This document shows, one piece after another, positions 18,427 to 27,972 of a DNA stretch of 64,000 bases. The notes beneath the pieces are model-generated. The model did not search any database and had not been told where the DNA came from. It was given only the letters and a program-made list of their open reading frames with translations. The stretch is from Dyadobacter psychrotolerans. GTDB lineage: Bacteria > Bacteroidota > Bacteroidia > Cytophagales > Spirosomataceae. Where the stretch lies: contig NZ_SMFL01000004.1 in NCBI RefSeq assembly GCF_004349265.1, positions 95,150 to 159,149 on the forward strand, read 5' to 3'. The first letter of the stretch is position 1, and each line of letters opens with the position of its first letter. The position numbers and the translations under genes are program-made.

Positions 18427-19557
18427 TTACTCTTCCGATTTATTCTTAAGAAACATCAGCAGTGAATAGGCCCCGTTCACAACACATTGTTGGCCGCCGA
18501 GCTTTTCGCTTGAACGGATTTCGGTAAAGCCATTTTCCGCAGTTCCGGTCTGAATCGGCTTCATTTCAAACTTTCCTTTGCCTTTTGGAATAAAGATGTA
18601 CTGTTTATCCTCATAAGTAACAATTGCGTTATCTGGCAAAACTAACACCGACCGGTTTTGCAACTGGATGTCAGCGTTCATGAACATGCCCGGCAGCAGA
18701 TCCGGTTCGTAGCGCCTGAAGTGTGAATGTATTTCTGCGGTTCTTTCCACGGATAGGTCCTTGCTGATCAGGATGATTTCGCATTCGTATTTCTTCTCAG
18801 GATTGTCATTGGTGTAAGCCAGAATTTGCTGGCCAATCTTAACTTTATCAAGGTCTTTTTCAAAAACTTTGAGGGCAAGATGAATATCGGTTGGGTTGAT
18901 CAGTTCAAAAAGCACTTCGGTAGCAGCGACGTATCTGCCAATGTTTACATTTACTTTTGACACATAACCATTGATGGGTGAGAGAATATTGACACTTCGG
19001 GAGATATTTTCCTTCGACAACTTGTCAGGATTGATTCCCGCCAATTTTAACTTTTCAGACAACGATCTGATCATTATCTGCTGGCTTTGATAGTCAGACT
19101 CAGCCTGTTGAAAAATTTTGTCACTGCTCGATTTGCTTTTGTTCAGTTCTTTTTGCCGCAGATAATCATTTTCAAGATATTTCAACTGCGCTTTTCCGGT
19201 CAGATAATCCTGCTGAAGCTGAATGTATTGCTGGTCTTCCATCACAGCCAGAATTTCTCCCTTTTTTACCCGTGTTCCCGGCAGCAATTTTGTGGTTTTA
19301 AGATAACCTCCAAGCGGAACGCTTATTGAAACGATGTTTTGTGGAGGGACATCAATTTTCCCATATAACTTCAAGGTGGATGAAATCTGCTTTTTTTCAG
19401 GTAAAGCCGTTTTTATTCCTGCGTTTTGAATTTGTTTGAAAGTCAGGATCGCAAGATTTTGGTTGACATATGTTTTCGGCGCATTTTGTTCTTTTTCATT
19501 GTTTTTTGAACAACTCAGCGTCAAGAAGGCAACTGCTGCATATATGATCATTTTCAT
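18427..19557 (-). CDS. RND efflux periplasmic adaptor (CzcB/CusB-like membrane-fusion lipoprotein)
   Basis: 376 residues: lipobox (AAVAFLTLSC), barrel-sandwich hybrid (VPLGGYLKTTKLLPGTRVKKGEILAVME), alpha-hairpin (QQDYLTGKAQLKYLENDYLRQKELNKS), second lipoyl half (SPINGYVSKVNVNIGRYVAATEVLFEL) and beta-barrel (PDNAIVTYEDKQYIFI). It bridges the inner-membrane pump and the outer-membrane channel. It follows the pump gene by 14 bp. No His-rich metal-binding extension is seen. Confidence 0.92.
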   Translation of the reverse strand: MKMIIYAAVAFLTLSCSKNNEKEQNAPKTYVNQNLAILTFKQIQNAGIKTALPEKKQISSTLKLYGKIDVPPQNIVSISVPLGGYLKTTKLLPGTRVKKGEILAVMEDQQYIQLQQDYLTGKAQLKYLENDYLRQKELNKSKSSSDKIFQQAESDYQSQQIMIRSLSEKLKLAGINPDKLSKENISRSVNILSPINGYVSKVNVNIGRYVAATEVLFELINPTDIHLALKVFEKDLDKVKIGQQILAYTNDNPEKKYECEIILISKDLSVERTAEIHSHFRRYEPDLLPGMFMNADIQLQNRSVLVLPDNAIVTYEDKQYIFIPKGKGKFEMKPIQTGTAENGFTEIRSSEKLGGQQCVVNGAYSLLMFLKNKSEE

Positions 19558-19571
19558 AAATAGTGGCTGTT

Positions 19572-22500
19572 TTAATTTTCCAGATATGCGTTTAGCTCAA
19601 TTGCTTTACTGTTCAGGTTCATCAGTGCATCCAGGTATTGACTGCGGATAGATGTTGCATGGTTTACAAGCTGCACCCATTGAAGATAATTGATGCTTCC
19701 GGCGGTAAGTTGTTCATTGGCCGTTCTGACAATCATTTCGGCACTCTGTAATCCTTCGGTTTCATAATACTGTGCCGCTGCCAGGAGTTTTCTGTATTCG
19801 GTTCGGGCTGAAATATATTCTGATCTGAAAATTTGATTTTCAGCCACGTAATTTTGATCAGCGATATGCTTATTTATCCTGGCGGAAATGACTCTGGCCC
19901 TTTGCGCTCCTGCGAAAAGGGGTATTCCAATACCGATTTGCCCGGAATGAAATCTCTGGGAAGCTGTATAGGTTTTGTCGTTGGCGCCTGTTCCGCGCAT
20001 ACTCATGTTGTTGTAACCCAGGCTCACCTGTGGTAAAAGCTTGGTTTTTTCCGTATCAATCGTCGCCGCTGCGGTCCGCTGCTGTTGTTTAAGCAGTCGC
20101 ATTTGAGGGTGATTGTCCAAAGGCACCGAATCGTTGGCGATCACCGGGGTAAATTTGCTGTCCGTTTCGGCCGGTTCAAGCGCTTCAGGTGCATTAAGTA
20201 GTAGTTGAAACTGTAATTTGCTCAGAATCAGATCGAATTCCAGTTGCTGTCTCTGCAATTTTGTTTCAGCCAGCTGTGTTTCTATGGTTAATTTTTCGAG
20301 AATGTCACTTTCTCCTTTTTCCAGACGCTGCTGCACTCTTTGAGAAAAGCCCGTATACAAGCTATCCAACGATTCGAGAAGTTCAAGTTTTTTGCCTTGA
20401 AAAAGGATTAGATAGAATACCTGTCCAACATTTCTGTTCAGCTCATTTTCCCGAACGGCGACATTCAAAACGCTGGCAGCAAGCTCACTTTGATAGAGTA
20501 TTCGCTGCCGTGCGTATACAACCGGAAGGCTTACCGACTGTGTGATATTGAAGCGTGTATCAGAGTAGTAGCTATTGATCTGTCCTGCTTCAAACTGGAA
20601 ATTTGTTTGCGGCACAACCGCTGCTGTCTGTATCAATGCTTTCTGATATTGTGTGCGGAGCTTCTCTGTTTTTAGATTCTGGTTGTTGGCCAAAGCGATT
20701 TGCCGGGCTGTTTTCAAATCGATCTTTTTTTGCGAAAAAGCGCAGTTGCTGACTGACAGGAAAAAAAATGAAATCAGAAATGAAAGTAAAGCCGCCTTGC
20801 TTTTCAGCTTAAATTTAAAACCATTTTCAAAAAAAAGATATAGAACCGGTAAGACAAAAAGGGTCAGAAAGGTCGCTACCAGAAGCCCTCCGATGACTAC
20901 AGTTGCAAGAGGGCGCTGCACTTCTGCACCGGCTCCGCTGCTTACGGCCATGGGAAAGAATCCCAGAGATGCTACAAAAGCTGTCATTAATACCGGCCTG
21001 AGCCGATGCTGTGTTCCTTCCAGAATCGCCTGCCTGATATCTTTTTGGCCGTCTTTCCGGATTCGGTTAAATTCTGCAACAAGGACAATTCCGTTTAAAA
21101 CGGCAACGCCAAAAAGTGCTATAAAACCAACTCCTGCACTAATACTAAAAGGCATTCCGCGTAAAGCAAGAAAAAAGATGCCCCCGATGGCAGACAGTGG
21201 GATGGCTGAGTATATCAATAGCCCGTCCTTGACAGAATTAAATGCAAAAAATAAAAGCACAAAAATCAGTACCAACGAAACAGGTACAGCGATCATTAGC
21301 CGCTGTTTGGCAGCGTTGAGATTTTCAAACGATCCTCCGTAGGTAATGTAGTAACCGGTGGGGAGTTTAAGATTTTTGTTGACTTTTGTTTGCAGCTCGT
21401 TAACAATCGTCTGCACATCTCTTCCTGCAATATTGAATCCAACAATGATCCGTCTTTTGGCATCTTCCCTTTGTATCTGGTTTGGGCCGTTTTGAATTTT
21501 CACTTCGGCTAACTGATATAGCGGAATCTGATTTCCATTCGCGAGCGGTATGAGCAGGTTTTGGATGTCTGCAAGGTTTTTCTTCCGTTCTCCACTCAGT
21601 TTTACGACCAGTTCGAAACGTTTTTCACCTTCGAAAACCATTCCCGTAATTTGTCCTGCCAAGGCCGTATTGACTGTTCGGTTCGCAGCTGAAATTCCAA
21701 GACCGAACTGCGCCAGAGCACTTCTGTTGTAACGTATTGTTACCTGCGGCATTCCTGAAACCGCTTCGATGTAGAGGTTTTTTGTTCCCTTAACCTGGCC
21801 GGCCTGCGCACCGAGTTGTGTTGCCAGCATCGCGAGCGTATCGAGATTCTCCCCAAATACTTTGCAGACCACATCCTGTCTGGCTCCTGTCATAAGTTCA
21901 TTAAACCGCATCTGAACCGGAAACTGAAATCCGGCTGTAATTCCCGGGACCTCTTTTAATGCCTCACTCATTTTTTCAGATAGCTCCGGAAAAGTTTTGG
22001 CGGAGGTCCAATCATTTTTGTCTTTTAAAATCACCATCATGTCGCTGGCCTCCATCGGCATCGGGTCGGTCGGGACTTCTCCGCTCCCGATTTTGGTAAC
22101 TATTTTCAAAACTTCGGGAAACTGTGATTTCAGAATGTGAGCGGCCTTTTGTGTGTTTGCAATAGTTGTCGTCAGGTTGCTTCCGGTCAACACGCGGGTG
22201 TCGACAGCAAAATCGCCCTCTTCCAAAGCAGGGATAAACTCACCGCCAAGGCTCGTCAATACGTATATCGCAGAGCCAAACAGGATCGATACAGCCAGTA
22301 GAATCATTTTTGGATGTATAATTACACGCTCGAGTGCGGAACGGTATTTGCCAGAAAGTTTGTCCATGATCCGATCGGAAAAGCCAGGTGCAGTCTTGAT
22401 TTTTTTACTTAAGAATACAGCGCTCATCATTGGAATGTAGGTCAGCGACAAAATAAATGCACCCAGAAGAGCAAAGGCAACGGTCTGTGCCATAGGTTTG

Positions 22501-23930
22501 AACATCTTTCCTTCAATTCCCTGCAATGTAAATATCGGAAGGTAAACGATTAGAATAATGACCTGCCCAAAAACGGCACTATTCATCATCCGGTCTGCGG
22601 ATTCGCTGACCTCCTGATCCATCTGAACTTGGGTGATCTTCGGAAGTCCGGTGAACTTTTTGCTATGCGTAATCTGGTGCATGACCGCTTCGACGATAAT
22701 GACGGCTCCGTCCACAATCAATCCGAAGTCCAGAGCGCCCAGACTCATCAGATTTCCGCTTACACCAAATGTATTCATCATGATCACAGCGAACAGCATT
22801 GCCAGAGGTATCACGGATGCCACCAGAAGACCTGCTCTTAGATTGCCCAAAAACAACACCAGGACAAAGACAACAATAAGGGCACCTTCGAGCAAATTTT
22901 TTTCAACGGTTCCTATGGCATTGTTGACCATTTTGGTGCGATCCAGAAATGCTTCTATTACAACGCCTTCCGGAAGAGTATTTTGGATCTGCGCTACACG
23001 CTCTTTCACATTTCTAATCACCTCGCTGCTGTTTGCACCCTTCAGCATCATCACCACGGCTCCCGCCACCTCTCCTTTGTCGTTGTAGGTCATTGCGCCG
23101 TAACGTGTTGCGAAGCCGGTCTTTACATCGGCAACATCCCGGATCAGTAATGGCTGGCCGTCAGAGAGATTTTTTACAGAAATATTTTTTATATCATCCA
23201 GGTTTTCAACTAATCCTTCGCTTCGAATAAACAGCACGGTCGGACCTTTTTCTATGTATGCACCTCCTGTATTCTCATTATTGTTTTCCAGTGCAACAAA
23301 GACATCACTAATGGTTATGCCGTACGAAAGCAGTTTCTGCGGATCAATTTCGATCGAATATTGTTTGAGTTTTCCTCCAAAGCTGCTTACTTCGGCAACG
23401 CCTTTAACGCCCAGCAACTGCCGGCGTACGATCCAGTCCTGAATCGTACGAAGATCCGTCTCGTTGTAACGATGCTCGTAGCCTTGTTTTGGCCTGACCA
23501 CATACTGATAAATTTCTCCCAGACCGGTACTGATCGGGCCAAGTTCAGGGGTTCCTATTCCCTTTGGAATTTCGTTCTGTACTTTTCCAAGTCGCTCGGA
23601 AACCTGTTGTCTTGCCCAGTAAATGTCGACATCGTCCTCAAAAACAATGGTCACCAGCGACAAGCCAAACCGTGAAAAACTGCGAATTTCTTTTAAACCC
23701 GAAATGTTGTTGTTGGCCTGTTCAATCGGAAAGGTCACGAGTCGTTCTATGTCGGTGGCTCCAAAGGAGGGAGCAATGGTGATTACCTGGACCTGGTTGT
23801 TTGTAATATCCGGGACGGCATCTATGGGAAGCTTTGTGAGCTCGTAAGTTCCGTAGCCCACCAGGGCGACCACGAAGAGCGCTACAATGAGCTTGTTACC
23901 AACGGCAAATCCGATTATTTTATTTAACAT
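19572..23930 (-). CDS. czcA: CzcA-type heavy-metal RND pump fused to a TolC/CzcC-like outer-membrane factor
   Basis: 1452 residues in one frame. Residues 1 to about 1040 are a complete HME-RND pump (PIDAVPDITNNQVQV, then DFGLIVDGAVIIVEA in TM4, which is the divalent-metal Co/Zn/Cd pattern rather than the CusA Cu/Ag pattern). About 1044-1065 is a new hydrophobic stretch (LLSFLISFFFLSVSNCAFSQ) that looks like a signal peptide with a cleavage site. Residues from about 1066 are an outer-membrane-factor domain (IDLKTARQIALANNQNLKTEK...). Pump and channel domains cannot share a membrane, so processing at the junction is likely. Operon with the adaptor downstream; controlled probably by the two-component genes just upstream. 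Confidence 0.93.
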   Translation of the reverse strand: MLNKIIGFAVGNKLIVALFVVALVGYGTYELTKLPIDAVPDITNNQVQVITIAPSFGATDIERLVTFPIEQANNNISGLKEIRSFSRFGLSLVTIVFEDDVDIYWARQQVSERLGKVQNEIPKGIGTPELGPISTGLGEIYQYVVRPKQGYEHRYNETDLRTIQDWIVRRQLLGVKGVAEVSSFGGKLKQYSIEIDPQKLLSYGITISDVFVALENNNENTGGAYIEKGPTVLFIRSEGLVENLDDIKNISVKNLSDGQPLLIRDVADVKTGFATRYGAMTYNDKGEVAGAVVMMLKGANSSEVIRNVKERVAQIQNTLPEGVVIEAFLDRTKMVNNAIGTVEKNLLEGALIVVFVLVLFLGNLRAGLLVASVIPLAMLFAVIMMNTFGVSGNLMSLGALDFGLIVDGAVIIVEAVMHQITHSKKFTGLPKITQVQMDQEVSESADRMMNSAVFGQVIILIVYLPIFTLQGIEGKMFKPMAQTVAFALLGAFILSLTYIPMMSAVFLSKKIKTAPGFSDRIMDKLSGKYRSALERVIIHPKMILLAVSILFGSAIYVLTSLGGEFIPALEEGDFAVDTRVLTGSNLTTTIANTQKAAHILKSQFPEVLKIVTKIGSGEVPTDPMPMEASDMMVILKDKNDWTSAKTFPELSEKMSEALKEVPGITAGFQFPVQMRFNELMTGARQDVVCKVFGENLDTLAMLATQLGAQAGQVKGTKNLYIEAVSGMPQVTIRYNRSALAQFGLGISAANRTVNTALAGQITGMVFEGEKRFELVVKLSGERKKNLADIQNLLIPLANGNQIPLYQLAEVKIQNGPNQIQREDAKRRIIVGFNIAGRDVQTIVNELQTKVNKNLKLPTGYYITYGGSFENLNAAKQRLMIAVPVSLVLIFVLLFFAFNSVKDGLLIYSAIPLSAIGGIFFLALRGMPFSISAGVGFIALFGVAVLNGIVLVAEFNRIRKDGQKDIRQAILEGTQHRLRPVLMTAFVASLGFFPMAVSSGAGAEVQRPLATVVIGGLLVATFLTLFVLPVLYLFFENGFKFKLKSKAALLSFLISFFFLSVSNCAFSQKKIDLKTARQIALANNQNLKTEKLRTQYQKALIQTAAVVPQTNFQFEAGQINSYYSDTRFNITQSVSLPVVYARQRILYQSELAASVLNVAVRENELNRNVGQVFYLILFQGKKLELLESLDSLYTGFSQRVQQRLEKGESDILEKLTIETQLAETKLQRQQLEFDLILSKLQFQLLLNAPEALEPAETDSKFTPVIANDSVPLDNHPQMRLLKQQQRTAAATIDTEKTKLLPQVSLGYNNMSMRGTGANDKTYTASQRFHSGQIGIGIPLFAGAQRARVISARINKHIADQNYVAENQIFRSEYISARTEYRKLLAAAQYYETEGLQSAEMIVRTANEQLTAGSINYLQWVQLVNHATSIRSQYLDALMNLNSKAIELNAYLEN

Positions 23931-24053
23931 AAGGATTTATTGAACCGACAGTAGGTTAAATACTTAACTGTCAGACGCTTTGTTGTGATAAACAGAAAGT
24001 CGGTATGAATCGCTGTTACGGATCAAAAGTAACCCTGGTATTCTTAGATTTGT

Positions 24054-24081
24054 CTCAAGGGTATCTTAAAGTTCTCTTAAG
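24054..24081. promoter_or_regulatory. Triple TTAAG-type repeat upstream of the efflux operon (box B)
   Basis: CTCAAG (24054), CTTAAA (24065) and CTTAAG (24076) in exact 11-bp register, about 125-150 bp upstream of the pump start and overlapping the stop codon of the sensor gene. OmpR-family regulators bind direct repeats of this spacing, and one is encoded 1.4 kb away. Confidence 0.5.
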
Positions 24082-25456
24082 ATCTGAAAACAAAACTGGC
24101 TGTCGTTCCGTTGCCAGGCTGACTTTCAATTAAGAATTCAATGCGCAGCAACTCGCACATTCTTTTCACAATTGACAAACCTAATCCGTTGCCTGTGATA
24201 TGTGGGTGTTGCAAAGGGTTTGAACGGTAGAAGGGTTTTAAGATTTTCTCTATTTCATTCGCTTCAATTCCTATTCCTTTATCTGCAACTGAATAGATTA
24301 TTTCTGAATCGTTTTTGCTGATCCTGATTCTGATTCTTCCACTTTGGGTTGAGTACTTCACAGCGTTTGAAATCACGTTTTCAATGATGATATCAACAAC
24401 ATACGGATCATAGTATACGCAGTATTGATCTTCCGTATCAAAACTGACTGAAATCCCTTTTTCTAAAATTTGCTGTTGCTGTCGCAGCAGAATCGTTGCT
24501 GTCAGTTCCGACAGGTCGATCTTTTGGTGATCCATCGCTTTTTTTTGGCTTTCGAATCGGGCCAGCAGAAGCAATTGATCTACCAGATAGCTGATTCTGT
24601 TGATCTCCTTAATCGCAAATGCCACTTTGTCTTTATATTCCTGAATGGATCGGGGTTTACGGATTAGAACTTCCAAAGTTCCTTTAATGACTGCAAGCGG
24701 TGTTCTTAATTCATGAGAAGCGTCAGAAGTAAACTGTTTTTCACGTTCTACGGCATTTTCGATACGATCCATCAGATCGTTGATGGTAACGACCAGTTTT
24801 CGCAGCTCATCTTTACTGGCAGGCACCGGAATTCGGGCCGTGAGATTCTCATTAGTTATCTTACCTGCCGTTGAAATAACACTCAGCACGGGCTGAATAC
24901 TTTTGCCTGCGATAAACCTTGTCACAAAAAACAGCACCAGCAACACAACCGGAAAACAAATTAATAACACGCTTTTAAGGTTGTACAGTACTTTTTCAGA
25001 CTCCGTAATTGGAATAGCAACAATCAGATAACCAGCAATTTCGCTCTTATCTTTAAGCGCTACCTGTATCTGTACGATGGCCTGGCCTTTGAGTTGCGTT
25101 TGAAAGAAGGCCTTATTTTCCTGCGACAGGTCGGTATTCAGGCCATCAAGTTTCAGATTTGGTGATTTTTCTATAATAATTCCACGGCTGTCCGTTATTT
25201 GAACAAACACCGGATTTATTTCCAGTTCGCGATGTTCTCTCTCCAGCCATTCGGCTTTGTCAGCGATAAAGGGCATTCCGTCTTTTACGCCAACCTCGTA
25301 AAAGTGTTTATCAGCTTCTAAATTGATTTCGTTTCTAAGTTCGTTAAAAACGGTAAGACTGACGATGTTATAGATAACAAAGAAAATGACAGCCACTAAA
25401 AATGCAGTGCTTAAAGTAAAATTCAGCGCGATCTTGTTTTTAAAGGAAGTTGCCAT
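24077..25456 (-). CDS. Sensor histidine kinase of the metal-efflux two-component system (CusS/CzcS-like)
   Basis: 459 residues: TM1 (about 12-35), periplasmic sensor region of about 130 residues, TM2 (LLICFPVVLLVLFFVTRFIAG), HAMP linker, HisKA (SDASHELRTPLAVIKG, His about 247), and HATPase (IIENVISNAVKYSTQ, GNGLGLSIVKRM). It likely senses periplasmic metal and phosphorylates the regulator encoded 11 bp upstream in the same operon. No metal-ligand cluster is obvious in the sensor region. It ends 146 bp before the pump gene. Confidence 0.92.
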   Translation of the reverse strand: MATSFKNKIALNFTLSTAFLVAVIFFVIYNIVSLTVFNELRNEINLEADKHFYEVGVKDGMPFIADKAEWLEREHRELEINPVFVQITDSRGIIIEKSPNLKLDGLNTDLSQENKAFFQTQLKGQAIVQIQVALKDKSEIAGYLIVAIPITESEKVLYNLKSVLLICFPVVLLVLFFVTRFIAGKSIQPVLSVISTAGKITNENLTARIPVPASKDELRKLVVTINDLMDRIENAVEREKQFTSDASHELRTPLAVIKGTLEVLIRKPRSIQEYKDKVAFAIKEINRISYLVDQLLLLARFESQKKAMDHQKIDLSELTATILLRQQQQILEKGISVSFDTEDQYCVYYDPYVVDIIIENVISNAVKYSTQSGRIRIRISKNDSEIIYSVADKGIGIEANEIEKILKPFYRSNPLQHPHITGNGLGLSIVKRMCELLRIEFLIESQPGNGTTASFVFRS

Positions 25457-25467
25457 TATCGTTTCGG

Positions 25468-26136
25468 TCAGATCTCTTTTGCAATATAACCGATTCCCCG
25501 AATGGTCTGAATGTAATCCTCTTCTTTTGCCAGTTTAAGTTTTTTTCTTAATGAATTGATATATACATCGATCACACCCGTATTGTATTCAAAATGGATG
25601 TCCCAGACGCTTTCGATAATTCTGGTCCTGCGGCACACTTTACCTTTATTTCGCAGTAGATATTCCAGCAGTCCAAACTCTTTTTGGGTAAGTTTTATCT
25701 CTTCGGTTTCTTTAAAAACCTGATGTGATTGGGTGTCAATACGTATCGGACCCAGTGTAAACTCGGCTTGTTCTCCAGACACCGGACGCAGTTGAACTTT
25801 TATCCTTTCCAAAAGTTCATCGAAACTGAAAGGCTTTTTGATGTAATCGTTGGCTCCTGACTGTAAACCTAAGATCGTGTCCTGGACTGTATCGCGTGCG
25901 GTGAGGAATATGACAGGTGTCTTGGCAAAATGTTTTCTAAATTCACAACAAATCTCCAAACCACTTTTGCCGGGTAACATCCAGTCCAAAAGCAACAGAT
26001 CATAGTTGCCTGTAAGAGCCATGTCCAGACCGGCTGTTCCTTCACTGGCTACATCTACTGCGTAAGATTCTTCCTCTAATCCCTGCTGAAGAAAATTCAG
26101 GATACCCTTTTCGTCTTCTGCTATCAGGATTCTCAT
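25468..26136 (-). CDS. OmpR/PhoB-family response regulator of the metal-efflux system
   Basis: 222 residues: receiver (MRILIAEDEKGILNF, phospho-acceptor in DLLLLDWMLPGKSG, Lys in YIKKPFSF) and a winged-helix DNA-binding domain (KLTQKEFGLLEYLLRNKGKVCRR, ends GIGYIAKEI). It should bind the TTAAG direct repeats seen upstream of itself (26221-26259) and of the pump, giving positive feedback. First gene of the regulator-sensor pair. Confidence 0.93.
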   Translation of the reverse strand: MRILIAEDEKGILNFLQQGLEEESYAVDVASEGTAGLDMALTGNYDLLLLDWMLPGKSGLEICCEFRKHFAKTPVIFLTARDTVQDTILGLQSGANDYIKKPFSFDELLERIKVQLRPVSGEQAEFTLGPIRIDTQSHQVFKETEEIKLTQKEFGLLEYLLRNKGKVCRRTRIIESVWDIHFEYNTGVIDVYINSLRKKLKLAKEEDYIQTIRGIGYIAKEI

Positions 26137-26220
26137 AGATGTAATTTTAAGCGGGTTAAACCTTTAATGGAAAGTCTGATTACTTCATGCGACTTAGGCA
26201 GCTAAGTAAATGGTATGAGA

Positions 26221-26259
26221 CTTTAAATTATCTTAAATAATTCTTAAGATCGCCTTAAA
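26221..26259. promoter_or_regulatory. Four-fold TTAAG-type repeat upstream of the response regulator (box C)
   Basis: CTTTAA (26221), CTTAAA (26232), CTTAAG (26243) and CTTAAA (26254), all in 11-bp register, 85-123 bp upstream of the regulator start. The best example of the box in the window; consistent with autoregulation. Confidence 0.55.
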
Positions 26260-26282
26260 ATTTGTCGACAGCCACTTCCCGG

Positions 26283-26786
26283 TTACCTAAGGCGTCGTTT
26301 CTTGATATATTGTTCGCCTGAGCTATCCAGCAAAACTTTTACCTTATTATATAACGGTTCAGCAATTTTGCTGGGCTTGATATCCCAGCCTCGGTCATAA
26401 TTTACAATGCATGCTCCAATGAAGCTCTTGCTGTCTTCGAGCACCTGCGGATCCCAGATAGAAAGCTTCGAGACTTTCCCCTTATCAATTCCGGACTTTG
26501 AAGGTAACTTGAGAAATAAAGCCGAAAACTCATATTTATCAACCGTGCCAGATATCCAGAACGCTCCTGACGTGCTTGACTCAGCCGTAAGATTCTTTAA
26601 CTCTGCCTGAATTTCATTTTCCTTTGGCGGCTGGATATCTATATTTTGTTTTCTAAGATATTCGTCGATTGCTCTCATAGAGTGTTCCAATGGATCCAGA
26701 CCGTCGAACTCACTCAATTCATGCAGCCTTCGGCTTTGAGATTCCGTAAGCGGAATCGTTTTGCGAAGCTTCTTTTGCTGTATCAT
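26283..26786 (-). CDS. DUF7678-like protein with an N-terminal short helical region
   Basis: 167 residues, no signal peptide. Residues 1-50 are basic/helical (KTIPLTESQSRRLHEL) and could be a ribbon-helix-helix-like DNA-binding or dimerisation segment. The rest (GAFWISGTVDKYEFSALFL, GIDKGKVSKLSIWDP, IVNYDRGWDIKP) follows what I recall as the DUF7678 pattern 'W-GT-D-Y-F-A...GI--G-ISKL-I...-NYDRGWD-P'. Function unknown. Upstream of and same strand as the regulator, 146 bp apart. Confidence 0.65.
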   Translation of the reverse strand: MIQQKKLRKTIPLTESQSRRLHELSEFDGLDPLEHSMRAIDEYLRKQNIDIQPPKENEIQAELKNLTAESSTSGAFWISGTVDKYEFSALFLKLPSKSGIDKGKVSKLSIWDPQVLEDSKSFIGACIVNYDRGWDIKPSKIAEPLYNKVKVLLDSSGEQYIKKRRLR

Positions 26787-26994
26787 GTGTGTAAATGTTG
26801 AGTTTGCTCCAAAATTACACAGGTTAAAAAAGATTTAACACTTAAGTTAAAATTTAGAATTATTCCTATTATTAATACGCACCCTGTATTTTATGTACCT
26901 CCCACCGGTTGACCGCTCTACAACCAACCGCTTGTGTCCTCAGACGGCAGATGCTGTGGTTATCACAATCGCAGTAGGCCCGGCTGGAAACCTG

Positions 26995-27096
26995 CTACTG
27001 TTTATTACCAGACCTGTAAATCAGAAAAACCCAAATAAAAATGATTATGACTAACAAAATCAGAATATCGTTTTCTCGTGTGATTCGTAGAGCCAT
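26995..27096 (-). CDS. Possible 33-residue single-pass membrane peptide
   Basis: ATG at 27096 opens MALRITRENDILILLVIIIF followed by IWVFLIYRSGNKQ and a stop: one membrane helix with polar ends. Too short for family assignment. Support comes from a CTTAAG 11-bp repeat box about 190 bp upstream (27286-27302), the same box found at the efflux and regulator promoters. Could be chance. Confidence 0.35.
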   Translation of the reverse strand: MALRITRENDILILLVIIIFIWVFLIYRSGNKQ

Positions 27097-27285
27097 AATT
27101 CCTTTTGATTTTTATGACATTGTTAAGTACTATTCATAAAGCAAAGTAACAAGTTGACTGTTGGCAGCTAATAGAATTTGTTGATCATTTTAACGTCTAA
27201 TGATTTGTGTGTATAGGTGAGATAAATAATTAATCGATTTGCTTTAGGTTATGGTCAAATGTATAAAGATAAATGTCTTGGTATT

Positions 27286-27302
27286 CTTAAGGTTTTCTTA
27301 AG
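27286..27302. promoter_or_regulatory. CTTAAG direct repeat, 11-bp spacing (box D)
   Basis: CTTAAG at 27286-27291 and 27297-27302. Upstream of the putative small membrane peptide on the minus strand; no other gene is near on that side. Confidence 0.42.
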
Positions 27303-27912
27303 TTTTTTAAAATAAAGGCAAGTTTGATCAATCACAATCAAATATCCGATAAGTAGTTATCATATACGTTACGAAGTAGTTTGATGGTATTTTGTGGTTG
27401 TTGGTATTCAATGATCCTTCGTTATTCTAACGGGAATAGGCTGTCCGATAAGTTAGGCTAAGAATTTGTACTGCACGTCCGATATTTTTGTGTAAATTTT
27501 TCATTACATCAGACAGAGTGACTACAAGTCTGGTGCTTGCTGGATGAAATTCCATATGACCCCAAGGTCATTAATATTCAGGCTGCAAATAATAATCTAA
27601 GTTTGGCTAAACTAAAAGTGGGTGTATTGACAGCATCCTATGACTCTTAGGCTGATTTTGCCTTCCATCGACTGCCTGCTGAGTTTGGTTGTGCCGCAGC
27701 TCCTGCCTGGTAAACCTTGCTCCATGCCTAAATCCCGTCCGGTATTTCAAAAAAATTATTGTCAATCTGAAATAGACGTGCCCGTTCTGCATTGATCGCT
27801 ATACTCTGAACGAATTGTGTCAGGGTTAGCTCCAGGCCGCATAACCGGGCATTCTGGCCAGCGTGGAGTTCTTTTCAAACCGCTAACACAAAAGGGTATC
27901 TAAAACGTTTTC
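27303..27912. other. Gene-free stretch before the second SusC locus
   Basis: About 600 bp without a supported gene. Short open frames (for example 27607-27792, minus) have no family signature. I see no terminal inverted repeats or target duplications of an insertion sequence, though a decayed one cannot be excluded. Confidence 0.4.
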
Positions 27913-27913
27913 C

Positions 27914-27945
27914 TTTGTAAAATAATAAAATAATTATATTTTTTG
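27914..27945 (+). promoter_or_regulatory. Possible Bacteroidota-type promoter of the second susCD operon
   Basis: TTTG at 27914-27917 and TATTTTTTG at 27937-27945, close to the Bacteroidota -33 TTTG / -7 TAnnTTTG pattern with about 19-20 bp between. It lies 28 bp before the leader peptide ORF. Confidence 0.35.
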
Positions 27946-27972
27946 TTATTTTAGGCCTATAATCTAAAAATT

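Noticed and set aside
20653..21342. 229-residue plus-strand frame inside the efflux pump gene
   Set aside because: Antisense shadow; the minus strand encodes conserved RND membrane segments here.
27607..27792. Possible insertion-sequence remnant in the gap before the second susC
   Set aside because: The short frame has no transposase motif that I can point to, and no inverted ends or target duplication are visible.
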